A stretch of 64,000 nucleotides of DNA from an uncultured Coriobacteriales bacterium (GCA_934636245.1 CAKUAI010000009.1:83510-147509); one strand, 5' to 3'. Positions 7,091-18,483 are shown, numbered from the stretch's first letter. Translations and numbers: made by a program. Notes: generated by a model not told the origin, from the letters alone.

Positions 7091-8527
7091 ATGGCAACTA
7101 ACAAGCCAAAGGGCACTGAGGATCTCATCGGCAACGACGCCATCATGTGGAGCTATATGCGTGAGGCTGCCGAGGAGGCATTCACTGCATACGGCTACAT
7201 CCCCGTCGAGATTCCCACCTTTGAGCAGGCCGATGTCTTCGTCCACGGTCTGGGCACCTCCACCGATGTCGTCCGCAAGGAGATGTTCACCGTCCTTTCT
7301 CCCGACGGTTACGCCAAGGTGAGCGAGGGCAGGGCCGACGAGCTCAAGGCCGACCAGCGCCTCGCCCTTCGCCCCGAGGGCACGGCCGGCACCGTGCGCG
7401 CCCTCATCGAGCACAACCTCGTGCCGCAGGGTGCCGCCCCCGCAAAGCTGTGGTATGCCGGCTCCATGTTCCGTGCCGAGCGTCCCCAGAAGGGCCGCCT
7501 GCGCGAGTTCCACCAGATCGGCGTGGAGTGTCTGGGCGCTTCCGACCCCGCCGCCGACGCCGAGCTCATCGTCATGTTCGTGCGTTTCATCGAGGCCCTG
7601 GGCATCGAGCAGAGCCAGGTGCGCATCCTCATCAACTCCATGGGCGACGACGCCTGCCGCCCGGCTTACCGCGACTCCGTGGCCGCCTACATCCGCGAGC
7701 ATTCCGGGGAGCTGTGCGAGGAGTGCCGCCGTCGTGCCGACACGAACCCGCTGCGTGCCTTCGACTGCAAGAACGACCATTGCCACGAGGTGCTGGAGGG
7801 CGCCCCCAAGATCTCCGACGCCCTGTGCCCCGACTGCCGCGCCCACTACGAGGCCGTCAAGCGCTATCTCGACGCCCAGCACATCGCCTACGTCGAGGAC
7901 CCGCGCCTGGTGCGCGGTCTGGACTACTACACGCGCACCGTCTTCGAGGTCCAGGTGACCGACGGCCTCGGCTCGCAGAACGCCATTGGCGGCGGCGGCC
8001 GCTACGACAAGCTCGTCGAGGTCACGGGCGGCAAGCCCACCCCCGGCCTGGGCTTTGCGGCCGGCTTCGAGCGCATCGTGCTCGCCATGCAGGCCGCCAA
8101 CGCCCCCATGCCCCAGCTCGTCCATCCCGACGTCTTCGTTGCCCAGACCGGCCCCGAGGTGTCCCTCGAGGCCTTCTGCCTCGTGCAGGAGCTGCGCGAC
8201 GCTGGCTTCATCGTCGAGGCCGACCGCCAGGGCCGCTCGCTCAAGAGCCAGTTCAAGCTCGCCGACAAGTACAACGTCGACGCGGTTGTCGTCCTCGGTC
8301 CCGACGAGCTCGCGGCCGGCCAGTGCACCGTGCGCGACATGGCCAGCCACGAGGAGCGCAAGGTCGCCCTGGCCGACGTGGCCCAGGACCTCGCGACCGC
8401 TCTCGGTCTTACCGACGGCCACGGCGACGGCTGCGGTTGCGGCTGTGGCTGCCACGACGGCGAGTGCGACTGCGACGGTGACTGCGACTGCGGCGACGAG
8501 TGCACCTGCGGCCATCACCAGTACTGA
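7091..8527 (+). CDS. hisS: histidyl-tRNA synthetase with Cys-rich tail
   Basis: A class II synthetase charging tRNA-His. It shows LRPEGTAGTVRA, motif 2 region FRAERPQKGRLREFHQ, the HisRS signature LVRGLDYYTRT, motif 3 GLGFAAGFERI, and an anticodon-binding domain after about residue 340. An internal CEEC ... CPDC cysteine set (about 212-258) also occurs in many HisRS. The odd part is residues 442-478: Gly/Asp plus ten cysteines (448, 450, 452, 454, 459, 461, 465, 467, 471, 473) and several histidines, resembling a metallothionein-like metal-binding tail. The ATG is preceded by AAGGAG. No obvious hisS-aspS pairing: aspS is 52 kb away. Confidence 0.96.
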   Translation: MATNKPKGTEDLIGNDAIMWSYMREAAEEAFTAYGYIPVEIPTFEQADVFVHGLGTSTDVVRKEMFTVLSPDGYAKVSEGRADELKADQRLALRPEGTAGTVRALIEHNLVPQGAAPAKLWYAGSMFRAERPQKGRLREFHQIGVECLGASDPAADAELIVMFVRFIEALGIEQSQVRILINSMGDDACRPAYRDSVAAYIREHSGELCEECRRRADTNPLRAFDCKNDHCHEVLEGAPKISDALCPDCRAHYEAVKRYLDAQHIAYVEDPRLVRGLDYYTRTVFEVQVTDGLGSQNAIGGGGRYDKLVEVTGGKPTPGLGFAAGFERIVLAMQAANAPMPQLVHPDVFVAQTGPEVSLEAFCLVQELRDAGFIVEADRQGRSLKSQFKLADKYNVDAVVVLGPDELAAGQCTVRDMASHEERKVALADVAQDLATALGLTDGHGDGCGCGCGCHDGECDCDGDCDCGDECTCGHHQY

Positions 8528-8577
8528 GCATTGATTTTCCGTGAGGATGAATGCCTTTACGTCCCTATTGGTACAAA

Positions 8578-8599
8578 ATCTAAGCGCAAACGTTTAGAT
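8578..8599. promoter_or_regulatory. putative operator palindrome upstream of clpC
   Basis: ATCTAA-GCGCAAACGT-TTAGAT, an imperfect dyad of 22 bases about 35 bases before the clpC start. ClpC genes are usually under CtsR or ClgR control; this sequence matches neither consensus that I know, so the regulator is unknown. Confidence 0.4.
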
Positions 8600-8633
8600 A
8601 TCTTGCGCAGACTAGACGCAAAGGAGGCGCCCC

Positions 8634-11231
<2,598 letters not shown>

Positions 11232-11290
11232 GCGTCCCGTTTGTTTTATGATTGCCGCATTGCAGGGTCTTCGAAAGGAATCGTCAAGCC

Positions 11291-12139
11291 ATGGCAGATA
11301 TCGACTCCGCGGCAGGCATCCAGCCTGTCGTTTCCAGCAATGCGGTACACAATGAGCCGCCTGAGGCAACCTCACCTGCGCCCCACGTCCCGAGCACCTC
11401 GGGGCGTGGGGTCGTCGGTAAAAAAGCCAACGTTGCCGCCGTCATCGTCGCCGGCGGTTCGGGCGAGCGTTTCGGTCGCCACGGCGGCAAGCAGCTGCTG
11501 CCCATCTGCGGCAAGCCCCTTATGTCGTGGTGCCTGCAGGCATTCGATGCCGTGCCCTGCGTGGGCAAGATTGTCATCGTGTGTCCCGAGGCCCGCTGCG
11601 AGGAGTACCGCAGCCTCGCCGTCGAGCCGTATGGCCTGGTGACGCCCGTTGAGTTCGTCCCGTCGGGCAGCATTCGCCAGGAATCTGCCCTGCACGGCGT
11701 CGAGGCAGTCGCCCAGGATTTCCCTATCGTCGCCATGCACGACGGCGCACGCCCCCTCATTCTCCCTGAGACCATCATGCATGCCATCAACGTGCTCAAG
11801 GGCACGCTTGACGCCGACGGCGTCGTGTGTGGACACCCCGCCATCGACACGCTCAAGGTCGTCGAGGGCACCTCGGTCGTGGGCACGCCCGACCGCTCGC
11901 TGTTCTGGATTGCCCAGACTCCCCAGGTCTTCCATTCCGATGTTCTGCTCGAGGCGCATCGCGCGGCTCTTCAGGAAGGCTACGTCGGTACCGACGACTC
12001 GTCTTTGGTTGAGCGTATCGGCGGCAAGATCGTCCTGGTCGATTGCCCGCGCGACAACATGAAGCTCACCGTGCCGGAAGACCTCCCTGCCGTGAGCGCC
12101 CTTCTGCATGCCCGTTACGGGGAGGCCCAGGAGCAATGA
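11291..12139 (+). CDS. ispD: 2-C-methyl-D-erythritol 4-phosphate cytidylyltransferase
   Basis: IspD makes CDP-methylerythritol in the MEP isoprenoid pathway. The CTP-binding loop AAVIVAGGSGERFG is near residue 48, and MHDGARPL, the APQTPQ-like AQTPQVF, and TDDSS near the C-terminus are typical. The 282-residue product has an N-terminal extension of about 45 residues rich in Pro, Ser and Ala that is not part of the fold. I found no in-frame start closer to the domain, and the ATG at 11291 has AAAGGAA upstream. Its stop overlaps the ispF start, so the two consecutive-pathway enzymes are coupled. Confidence 0.94.
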   Translation: MADIDSAAGIQPVVSSNAVHNEPPEATSPAPHVPSTSGRGVVGKKANVAAVIVAGGSGERFGRHGGKQLLPICGKPLMSWCLQAFDAVPCVGKIVIVCPEARCEEYRSLAVEPYGLVTPVEFVPSGSIRQESALHGVEAVAQDFPIVAMHDGARPLILPETIMHAINVLKGTLDADGVVCGHPAIDTLKVVEGTSVVGTPDRSLFWIAQTPQVFHSDVLLEAHRAALQEGYVGTDDSSLVERIGGKIVLVDCPRDNMKLTVPEDLPAVSALLHARYGEAQEQ

Positions 12140-12633
12140 GCGCAAACATGGTAGGAACCCTTCGCATCGGCCACGGCTATGACGTGCATGCCTTTGCACC
12201 CGACCGCAAGCTGATCTTGGGGGGCGTGGAAATCCCCCATACGCAGGGTCTTCTCGGTCATTCCGATGCCGACGTGCTTGCCCATGCCTTGGCAGACGCC
12301 ATTCTGGGCGCGGTTCGTGGCGGCGACATCGGCAAGCTCTTCCCCGACGACGACCCGGCCTACGAGGGCGCCGACTCGCTCAAGCTTCTTGCCCGCGTCG
12401 TCGAGGTGGCGCGCGAGGCGGGCTTCGAGCTCGTCGACGCCGACTGCACGGTGGCGGCGCAAGCCCCCAAGCTGGCTCCCTATCGCGAGGAGATGCGCGT
12501 AAGGCTCGCCCGCGCCTGCTCGGTTGACACGAGCCAGGTCGGTGTCAAGGCCACGACCACCGAGCGCTTGGGTTTCGTGGGCCGCGAAGAGGGCATAGCC
12601 GCATGGGCGGTCGTCCTCATGCAGGCCATCTAA
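12136..12633 (+). CDS. ispF: 2-C-methyl-D-erythritol 2,4-cyclodiphosphate synthase
   Basis: IspF cyclises the CDP-ME phosphate to MEcPP. GHGYDVHAF (metal-binding Asp and His near residue 14), GLLGHSDADV with the second metal His, and KATTTERLGFVGREEG are family signatures. The product is 165 residues, a normal length. The ATG overlaps the ispD stop (ATGA); an in-frame ATG 4 codons later is also possible. Ligation with ispD in one enzyme (IspDF), known in other bacteria, is not the case here. Confidence 0.95.
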   Translation: MSANMVGTLRIGHGYDVHAFAPDRKLILGGVEIPHTQGLLGHSDADVLAHALADAILGAVRGGDIGKLFPDDDPAYEGADSLKLLARVVEVAREAGFELVDADCTVAAQAPKLAPYREEMRVRLARACSVDTSQVGVKATTTERLGFVGREEGIAAWAVVLMQAI

Positions 12634-12697
12634 GAATTAGTAACGCAATCAATACCCGCGGTTTGCCCGCATGTAAGCATAAGGAGACGCACGCCCC

Positions 12698-14155
12698 ATG
12701 AAGCTCTACGACTCTTCGCTGAGGAGCAAGGTCGACTTCGAGCCGGTCGTTCCCGGCAAGGTGACCATGTATGTCTGCGGCCCCACGGTCTATGACAACA
12801 TCCACATCGGAAACGCCCGCACGTTCCTTTCTTTCGACATCATCCGCCGCTGGCTCGTCGAGCGCGGCTACGACGTCACGTTCGCTCAGAACCTCACCGA
12901 CGTCGACGACAAGATCATCAAGCGTGCAAATGAGCGCGGTGTTGCGGCCGACGAGGTCTCCACGCAATATGCCAACGCGTTCATTGAGGTCATGGAGCGC
13001 TTCGGTATCCAGGAGCCTGACATTCGTCCCCGCGCCACGCAGGAGATTCCTGCGATGATCGAGATGATTGAGACGCTCATCGCTGGTGGCCATGCCTATG
13101 AGGCGCAGGGCGACGTGTACTTCTCCGTGCGCTCCGACAAGACCTACGGCGAGGTTTCCGGCCGCAACATCGACGATTTGCTCGTGGGCGCGCGCATCGA
13201 GGCCGGCGAGCAGAAGCGCGACCCGCTTGACTTTGCCCTGTGGAAGGCCGCAAAGCCCGGCGAGCCCACGTGGGACTCTCCTTGGGGTCCGGGCCGTCCC
13301 GGCTGGCACACCGAGTGCGCTGCCATGGTGCACCGCTATCTGGGCATGCCCATCGACATCCACGGCGGCGGCGCCGACCTGCAGTTCCCCCATCATGAGA
13401 ACGAGTGCGCCCAGGCCCAGTGCGCCTGGGGCGGCAAGTTCGCCAACCATTGGATGCACACGGGTATGCTTCTGGTCGACGGCGAGAAGATGAGCAAGTC
13501 TCTGGGCAACTTCTTCACGCTCAAGGACGTGCTTGATGAGTACTCCGCCGACGCGTTGCGCCTGCTTATGGCCCAGACTCACTACCGCAGCCCGTTGGAC
13601 TTCTCCTTCGAGCGCCTGCGCGGTGCCGCCGGCTCGCTTGAGCGCATCGCAAACACCGTGCAGAACCTTGCCTGGGCAGCCGACCACGCCCCCGAGGGCG
13701 CAGATCCTGACGCAGAGCTCGCGCAGGCGGCCGAGAAGGCTCGCGCCGAGTTCGAGGCCTGCATGGACGACGACTTCAACACCGCCGGAGCCACGGGTGC
13801 CGTCTTCGGCCTCGTGACCGCCGCCAACACCTATCTCGACCAGGCTCAGGGTCGTGTCGACGCCCAGGCATGCCGCCTTGCCGCCGACGTCATCTCCTGG
13901 GGTATGGCCGTGCTCGGCATCTCCCTCAAGGGTGCTGGCGACGAGGGCTTGCCCGCCGGCCTCGTTGACCTTGCGGCCAAGCACGGATGCACCGCCGCCG
14001 ATCCCGACGTCGCCGCGCAGGCCCTGCTTGAGCTGCGTGCCCAGGCCCGCCGTGAGAAGAACTGGCCACTGGCCGACGCCATCCGCAACGACCTGACCGA
14101 TTTGGGCCTTGTCATCGAGGACACCGCCCAGGGCGCACGCGTCAAGCGCGCCTAA
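12698..14155 (+). CDS. cysS: cysteinyl-tRNA synthetase
   Basis: A class I synthetase charging tRNA-Cys. CGPTVYDNIHIGN places the zinc Cys at 27 and the HIGN signature at 36-39. The other zinc ligands are in WHTECAAM and HHENECAQ, and KMSKS is at 264-268. The C-terminal half (about 310-485) is the DALR/anticodon-binding helical domain. 485 residues is usual. AAGGAGACG precedes the ATG. No gltX or cysE intervenes between ispF and cysS, unlike in Bacillus. Confidence 0.96.
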   Translation: MKLYDSSLRSKVDFEPVVPGKVTMYVCGPTVYDNIHIGNARTFLSFDIIRRWLVERGYDVTFAQNLTDVDDKIIKRANERGVAADEVSTQYANAFIEVMERFGIQEPDIRPRATQEIPAMIEMIETLIAGGHAYEAQGDVYFSVRSDKTYGEVSGRNIDDLLVGARIEAGEQKRDPLDFALWKAAKPGEPTWDSPWGPGRPGWHTECAAMVHRYLGMPIDIHGGGADLQFPHHENECAQAQCAWGGKFANHWMHTGMLLVDGEKMSKSLGNFFTLKDVLDEYSADALRLLMAQTHYRSPLDFSFERLRGAAGSLERIANTVQNLAWAADHAPEGADPDAELAQAAEKARAEFEACMDDDFNTAGATGAVFGLVTAANTYLDQAQGRVDAQACRLAADVISWGMAVLGISLKGAGDEGLPAGLVDLAAKHGCTAADPDVAAQALLELRAQARREKNWPLADAIRNDLTDLGLVIEDTAQGARVKRA

Positions 14156-14178
14156 GACCAAAGCCAGCAGGAGGCAAC

Positions 14179-15081
14179 ATGGCTGACTACATCGAGGGCC
14201 GCCGCGCGGTCGAAGAGGCGCTCAAGGCCGGCGTCCCCATCCGCAAGGTTTTTGTCCAGGCACCGGCCAAGCAGGCCGAAGAGGAGGTCCAGGACTCGCG
14301 TACGGGTGGCAAGCAGGCAAAGCGCGGCCAGCAGCAGGCCAGGCGCGGTCGTGAGAAGCAGGGCGCTCCCAGCGGGGCCGACGCGGCGCTTGAGCGCGTG
14401 TGCGCAAAGCTGCGCCGCGCCAACGTGCCCATCGAGGTCGTGGAGAAGGCTAAGCTCGACCGCATGTCGGCCGATGGCGGCAGCCACGGCGCACATCAGG
14501 GCATCATGTGCGAGGTCCCGCCCTACCGCTATGCCGACATCATGGACATCGCCTATGCGGGCGCAAAGAAGCGCGACTCACTCGTGCTCGTGCTCGACCA
14601 CATCACCGACGAGGGCAACCTCGGCGCCATCATCCGCACGGCCGAGGTCATGGGCGCCGACGGCGTCGTCATTCCCTCCAAGCGTGCCGCCCAGGTCACC
14701 GTGGGTGTGTACAAGACGAGCGCCGGCGCTGCCTTCCACGTGCCCATTGCTCGCGTTCCCAACCTTGTGGGCGCTCTGAAGACGCTCAAAGACGGCGGTT
14801 TCTGGGTGGCCGGCGCTTCCGAGCATGCGCACGCTGACATTTGGCATGCACCTCTGGAGGGCCGCATCGCCCTCGTGTGCGGCAACGAGGCCGAGGGCAT
14901 CTCGCGTATCGTAGGGGAGCAGTGCGACTTCCTCGTCGCGCTTCCCCAGCGCGGCCAGGTCGAGTCGCTCAACGTCGCCCAGGCCACCACGGCGGTGTGC
15001 TACGAGTGGCTCCGCCGCGTCATGGGTCGCGAGGAGCGCGAGGCAAAGGCCGCTGTCAAGCCTGCTGGGGAGAGCCGCTAA
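14179..15081 (+). CDS. rlmB: TrmH-family 23S rRNA (guanosine-2'-O-)-methyltransferase, RlmB type
   Basis: A SPOUT methyltransferase with an N-terminal substrate-binding domain (YIEGRRAVEEAL at the start) and the knot motifs NLGAIIRTAEVMGADG, GNEAEGIS and SLNVAQATTA. RlmB methylates G2251 of 23S rRNA in E. coli; the exact target here is inferred. Residues about 30-68 are a Lys/Arg/Gln-rich low-complexity insertion inside the N-terminal domain, lifting the length to 300 from about 245. AGGAGG lies before the ATG. The next gene starts 1 base after the stop. Confidence 0.9.
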   Translation: MADYIEGRRAVEEALKAGVPIRKVFVQAPAKQAEEEVQDSRTGGKQAKRGQQQARRGREKQGAPSGADAALERVCAKLRRANVPIEVVEKAKLDRMSADGGSHGAHQGIMCEVPPYRYADIMDIAYAGAKKRDSLVLVLDHITDEGNLGAIIRTAEVMGADGVVIPSKRAAQVTVGVYKTSAGAAFHVPIARVPNLVGALKTLKDGGFWVAGASEHAHADIWHAPLEGRIALVCGNEAEGISRIVGEQCDFLVALPQRGQVESLNVAQATTAVCYEWLRRVMGREEREAKAAVKPAGESR

Positions 15082-15082
15082 C

Positions 15083-15664
15083 GTGCGTAAGTCCCTCCTT
15101 CTCGTCGACGGCTACAACGTGATTCGCTCACAGGGCCCCTACAGGGGCCTTGTTGACGACGACCTGCGCGATCCGGTGTTGCATGACGTGTACGTGCGTG
15201 CCCGTGCGGCCCTCATCGCCGACGTGGCCGCCTTCGCGCAGGGAAGCTACACCCGCACCACGGTGGTCTTCGACGGATTCGGCAACCCCGACCCTGAGCG
15301 TCCCCCGCGCAGAAGCGCAGGCATCGACATCGTCTTCTCGCCCTCGGGGGTCGAGGCTGATGCCGTCATCGAGCAGCTGGCGCGCACCTATCGCGTGCAA
15401 GGCTGGGAGGTCACGGTCATCACATCCGACGCTGGGGTGCAGTCCACGGTGTTTGCCGACGGGGTCACGAGGCTCTCCTCGCGCATGTTCACCAACGAGG
15501 CGCACGACATGAACGAGCGCATCGACCAGATGCGTTATGTCCCCAACACGGGCGCGCCCGCGCGCACCACGGTCAAGGACAGGCTTCCCAGCGACGTGCG
15601 CGCCCGCCTCATGCAGATGGCAATGACCAGACAAAGCAAAGGAGCCAGCCATGGCCGAAAGTAA
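15083..15664 (+). CDS. NYN-domain (YacP/Rae1-type) ribonuclease
   Basis: The 193-residue product has a NYN (PIN-like) nuclease fold: LLVDGYNVI near the N-terminus, VVFDGFGNP, the acidic FSPSGVEADAVIE and VTVITSDAGVQ. Bacillus YacP (Rae1) is a ribosome-associated mRNA endonuclease encoded in the same position after rlmB, so that role is plausible. The start is GTG at 15083, immediately after the rlmB stop, with GGGGAGAG upstream. Its 3' end overlaps the next gene by 14 bases. Confidence 0.85.
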   Translation: MRKSLLLVDGYNVIRSQGPYRGLVDDDLRDPVLHDVYVRARAALIADVAAFAQGSYTRTTVVFDGFGNPDPERPPRRSAGIDIVFSPSGVEADAVIEQLARTYRVQGWEVTVITSDAGVQSTVFADGVTRLSSRMFTNEAHDMNERIDQMRYVPNTGAPARTTVKDRLPSDVRARLMQMAMTRQSKGASHGRK

Positions 15665-16112
15665 GGAAAGGCCCGCCGATCAGCAGTGGGCGAAGGCACA
15701 AGACGCCCACCGCACCGATTTCGACCGCGCCAAGAGCCCCATGCCCATGCGCGTGGCTGCCTTTGCCCTGTGGGTGGTTGCCATCGCGCTTGAGGTCGCC
15801 TGCATCCTCGTCGTCTCGGGGGCGCTGCATGTTCCCGTGCTGTCTGATGTGGCCTGGCTTTGCGTCGTCCTGGGCGTTGTGGGCTGCCTTGTGCTCACGT
15901 TGTTCGGGCAGCGCATGTGGAAGAAGGCGGGTGCTATCCGCGCCGCTAAGTCGCAGGCTGCGATCGGCGTCGTGATGGCCTCGGCGGGATGTGCCCTGTG
16001 GGCCCTGTTCTTCTGTGCCTCAAAGAACCTTCCTGCGTCAAGTAAAGTCGCAGGAATCGTTGCAGCAGCCGTAGTCATTGTTGCTGGCGTATTGGTAGGC
16101 AACGTCCTATAA
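15651..16112 (+). CDS. small membrane protein, four predicted segments, function unknown
   Basis: The 153 residues begin with a charged cytoplasmic stretch of about 30, followed by four hydrophobic segments (about 34-57, 66-86, 103-124, 132-153) with a basic loop RMWKKAGAIRAAK between the second and third. I do not recognise the family. AAAGGAG precedes the ATG, which lies inside the end of the NYN gene, so it is the last gene of the cysS-rlmB operon. A large terminator follows. Confidence 0.75.
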   Translation: MAESKERPADQQWAKAQDAHRTDFDRAKSPMPMRVAAFALWVVAIALEVACILVVSGALHVPVLSDVAWLCVVLGVVGCLVLTLFGQRMWKKAGAIRAAKSQAAIGVVMASAGCALWALFFCASKNLPASSKVAGIVAAAVVIVAGVLVGNVL

Positions 16113-16140
16113 CGGGCGTTTTACAACGATCCAGGCCCTG

Positions 16141-16214
16141 CTGTGGCGGGTGTGCTGGGACGCGTGCACGGGCGTGCATGTCGATCCCGGTGCACCCGCC
16201 ACAGTTCGTTTTGT
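16141..16214 (+). terminator. long-stem terminator
   Basis: CTGTGGCGGGTG (16141-16152) pairs perfectly with CACCCGCCACAG (ending 16204), with further pairs inside (TGGGA/TCCCG), then TTCGTTTTGT. It separates the cysS operon from the tRNA cluster. Confidence 0.8.
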
Positions 16215-16246
16215 ACAGATAACTTTGTGTCAAATGACATGCAGGC

Positions 16247-16276
16247 TTGCAATAGGGCAGCTACATCGTGTAAAGT
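16247..16276 (+). promoter_or_regulatory. promoter of the tRNA-Thr(TGT)
   Basis: TTGCAA (16247-16252), 18 bases, TAAAGT (16271-16276), 22 bases before the tRNA. Confidence 0.6.
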
Positions 16277-16298
16277 CTCCCGCCGTGGGAATCCACGT

Positions 16299-16373
16299 GC
16301 CGGCTTAGCTCAATGGTAGAGCACCCGCCTTGTAAGCGGAAGGTTATGAGTTCGAGTCTCCTAGCCGGCACCA
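16299..16373 (+). tRNA. tRNA-Thr (anticodon TGT)
   Basis: Cloverleaf with acceptor GCCGGCT/AGCCGGC, anticodon stem CCCGC/GCGGA and loop CTTGTAA, T loop TTCGAGT and encoded CCA. Reads ACA/ACG codons. Confidence 0.95.
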
Positions 16374-16431
16374 CGTCTTCCTCCAACGGTTGTGAAGGAC
16401 TTATGAACTTCAAGTTCTTCCAAATTCCCCG

Positions 16432-16460
16432 TTGACAGGCAGCGTGGAGGCGCGTAATAT
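16432..16460 (+). promoter_or_regulatory. strong promoter ahead of tRNA-Tyr
   Basis: Consensus TTGACA (16432-16437), 17 bases, TAATAT (16455-16460). It should drive tRNA-Tyr, tRNA-Thr(GGT), tRNA-Met and perhaps tuf. Confidence 0.85.
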
Positions 16461-16530
16461 TCCCACTTGCTTGAACGCACCAACCCAACGCGAGCAAGCA
16501 GAGGTTCCTGAGAAAAGAAGAACAAAGAAT

Positions 16531-16615
16531 GGGCGTTTGCCCGAGTGGTTAATGGGGACGGGCTGTAAACCCGTTGGCTATGCCTACCTAGGTTCGAATC
16601 CTAGAGCGCCCACCA
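16531..16615 (+). tRNA. tRNA-Tyr (anticodon GTA)
   Basis: Class II tRNA with a long variable arm; acceptor GGGCGTT/AGCGCCC, anticodon stem ACGGG/CCCGT with loop CTGTAAA, CCA encoded. One base separates it from the next tRNA. Confidence 0.96.
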
Positions 16616-16616
16616 T

Positions 16617-16692
16617 GCCTGTCTAGCTCAGTTGGTAGAGCACCACATTGGTAATGTGGAGGTCACCGGTTCAAATCCGGTGGCAGGCTCCA
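16617..16692 (+). tRNA. tRNA-Thr (anticodon GGT)
   Basis: Acceptor GCCTGTC/GGCAGGC, anticodon stem CCACA/TGTGG with loop TTGGTAA, T loop TTCAAAT, CCA encoded. With the CGT and TGT genes the window carries three threonine isoacceptors. Confidence 0.96.
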
Positions 16693-16723
16693 TTCTTCTT
16701 CTTCCTTTCGCAGTACCACATAC

Positions 16724-16800
16724 GGCGGTGTAGCTCAGCTGGTTAGAGCGCACGGTTCATACCCGTGTTGTCACTGGTTCGAATCCAGTCACCGCTACCA
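16724..16800 (+). tRNA. tRNA-Met (anticodon CAT), elongator type
   Basis: Acceptor GGCGGTG/CACCGCT, anticodon stem CACGG/CCGTG with loop TTCATAC, CCA encoded. It lacks the three G-C pairs of an initiator anticodon stem. A tRNA-Ile read with lysidine at C34 cannot be excluded. Confidence 0.85.
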
Positions 16801-16814
16801 TTATGATGCTTAAT

Positions 16815-16835
16815 GCGGCGCGTTTATCGCGCCGC
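16815..16835 (+). other. GC hairpin between tRNA-Met and tuf
   Basis: A perfect 8-base-pair stem GCGGCGCG/CGCGCCGC with loop TTTAT and no T-run after it. It may mark processing between the tRNA cluster and the tuf message rather than termination. Confidence 0.4.
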
Positions 16836-16897
16836 AGGCATATATAAGGGTATTACCGGTCAGCCAGCCGGAAGAAATTTTCCTACGAGGAGGAACA

Positions 16898-18088
16898 ATG
16901 GCCAAGGAAAAGTTTGTTCGTTCCAAGCCCCACGTGAACATTGGTACCATCGGTCACGTTGACCACGGCAAGACCACGCTGACTGCCGCTATCACCAAGG
17001 TTCTCTCTGAGACCGAGGGCTGCAAGGCCGACTTCACCGCCTTCGAGAACATCGACAAGGCTCCCGAGGAGCGCGAGCGTGGTATTACCATCTCCGTCTC
17101 CCACGTTGAGTACGAGACCTGGGAGCGTCACTACGCTCACGTTGACTGCCCCGGCCACGCCGACTACGTCAAGAACATGATTACTGGTGCTGCCCAGATG
17201 GACGGCGCTATCCTGGTTATTGCTGCTACCGACGGCCCCATGGCTCAGACCCGCGAGCACATCCTTCTCGCCCGTCAGGTCGGCGTGCCCTACATCGTCG
17301 TCTTCCTGAACAAGTGCGACATGGTCGACGACGACGAGCTCATCGACCTCGTCGAGATGGAGACCCGCGACCTTCTCTCCGAGTACGAGTTCCCGGGCGA
17401 CGATCTGCCTATCATCCGCGGCTCTGCTCTGGGTGCCCTCAACGGCGAGGAGAAGTGGGTCGAGTCCGTCCGTCAGCTCATGCACGCTGTCGACGAGTAC
17501 ATCCCCACGCCCGAGCGTGACGAGGCCAAGCCCTTCCTGATGGCCGTCGAGGACACCATGACCATCTCCGGCCGTGGTACCGTTGCTACCGGTCGTATCG
17601 AGCGCGGCACCCTGCATGTCTCCGATGCCCTCGAGATCGTCGGCATCAAGGACACGCAGACCACCGTCTGCACCGGCATCGAGATGTTCCGTAAGAGCCT
17701 CGACGAGGGCCAGGCTGGCGACAACGTCGGCGTCCTTCTCCGCGGCATCAAGCGTGAGGACATCGAGCGCGGCCAGGTTCTCTGCAAGCCCGGTTCGGTT
17801 CACCCTCACACCAAGTTCACTGGTGAGATGTACATCCTGACCAAGGACGAGGGCGGTCGTCACACCCCGTTCTTCACGGGCTATCGTCCCCAGTTCTACT
17901 TCCGTACCACTGACATCACTGGCCGTGTTGACCTGCCCGAGGGCATTGAGATGGTCATGCCCGGCGACCACGTGACGATTACCGGTACCCTCATTCACCC
18001 GATCGCCATGGAGGAGGGCCTGCGCTTCGCTATTCGCGAGGGTGGCCATACCGTTGGTTCGGGCCGCGTTTCTACCATCATCGAGTAG
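16898..18088 (+). CDS. tuf: elongation factor Tu
   Basis: EF-Tu carries aminoacyl-tRNA to the ribosome. The 396-residue product has G1 GHVDHGKT (19-26), G3 DCPGHADY, G4 NKCD, and the two beta-barrel domains. AGGAGG precedes the ATG. It follows a Tyr/Thr/Met tRNA cluster, similar to tufB in E. coli, and is separated from fusA, which lies 13 kb downstream. A terminator follows. This is the only tuf in the window. Confidence 0.98.
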   Translation: MAKEKFVRSKPHVNIGTIGHVDHGKTTLTAAITKVLSETEGCKADFTAFENIDKAPEERERGITISVSHVEYETWERHYAHVDCPGHADYVKNMITGAAQMDGAILVIAATDGPMAQTREHILLARQVGVPYIVVFLNKCDMVDDDELIDLVEMETRDLLSEYEFPGDDLPIIRGSALGALNGEEKWVESVRQLMHAVDEYIPTPERDEAKPFLMAVEDTMTISGRGTVATGRIERGTLHVSDALEIVGIKDTQTTVCTGIEMFRKSLDEGQAGDNVGVLLRGIKREDIERGQVLCKPGSVHPHTKFTGEMYILTKDEGGRHTPFFTGYRPQFYFRTTDITGRVDLPEGIEMVMPGDHVTITGTLIHPIAMEEGLRFAIREGGHTVGSGRVSTIIE

Positions 18089-18109
18089 TCTCGCTTTTAT
18101 GCCTTGCTG

Positions 18110-18147
18110 GAGCCCGGCATCGAAAGGTGTCGGGCTCTTTTCTGTTT
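18110..18147 (+). terminator. tuf terminator
   Basis: GAGCCCGGCA pairs with TGTCGGGCTC across TCGAAAGG, followed by TTTTCTGTTT. Confidence 0.9.
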
Positions 18148-18235
18148 CTGTGTCCCTGCATGTCCTCGAATGATCGCTGAGACCAGCTTTTCGTCACTGC
18201 GAATCATGGCGAAATTGTAGGCTCAAAATTGTCCG

Positions 18236-18264
18236 TTGACATACAGTGGCACAGAGAGTAAAGT
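18236..18264 (+). promoter_or_regulatory. promoter of rpmG - tRNA-Trp (secE)
   Basis: TTGACA (18236-18241), 17 bases, TAAAGT (18259-18264), 46 bases before rpmG. Confidence 0.75.
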
Positions 18265-18310
18265 TATTTATCGCGCTCCACGGATGGGGCTTGTTTTTCA
18301 GGAGGATTGA

Positions 18311-18460
18311 ATGCGTACTATGGTTACCCTCGCTTGCACCGAATGCAAGCGCCGCAACTATACTATGACCAAGAACAAGGCTACTACTCCCGATCGCGTG
18401 GAGTTCAAGAAGTATTGCCCTTGGTGCCGTCACCACACGCTTCATCGCGAGACTCGTTAG
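18311..18460 (+). CDS. rpmG: 50S ribosomal protein L33
   Basis: A 49-residue protein with the zinc-ribbon cysteines CTEC near the N-terminus and CPWC near the C-terminus, i.e. the Cys-containing (zinc) form of L33. AGGAGG precedes the ATG at 18311. It lies just before tRNA-Trp and secE, the common bacterial order. Its cysteines argue that no zinc-independent replacement is encoded here. Confidence 0.96.
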   Translation: MRTMVTLACTECKRRNYTMTKNKATTPDRVEFKKYCPWCRHHTLHRETR

Positions 18461-18483
18461 GATTCGGCGAGTCGTAACGTTCT

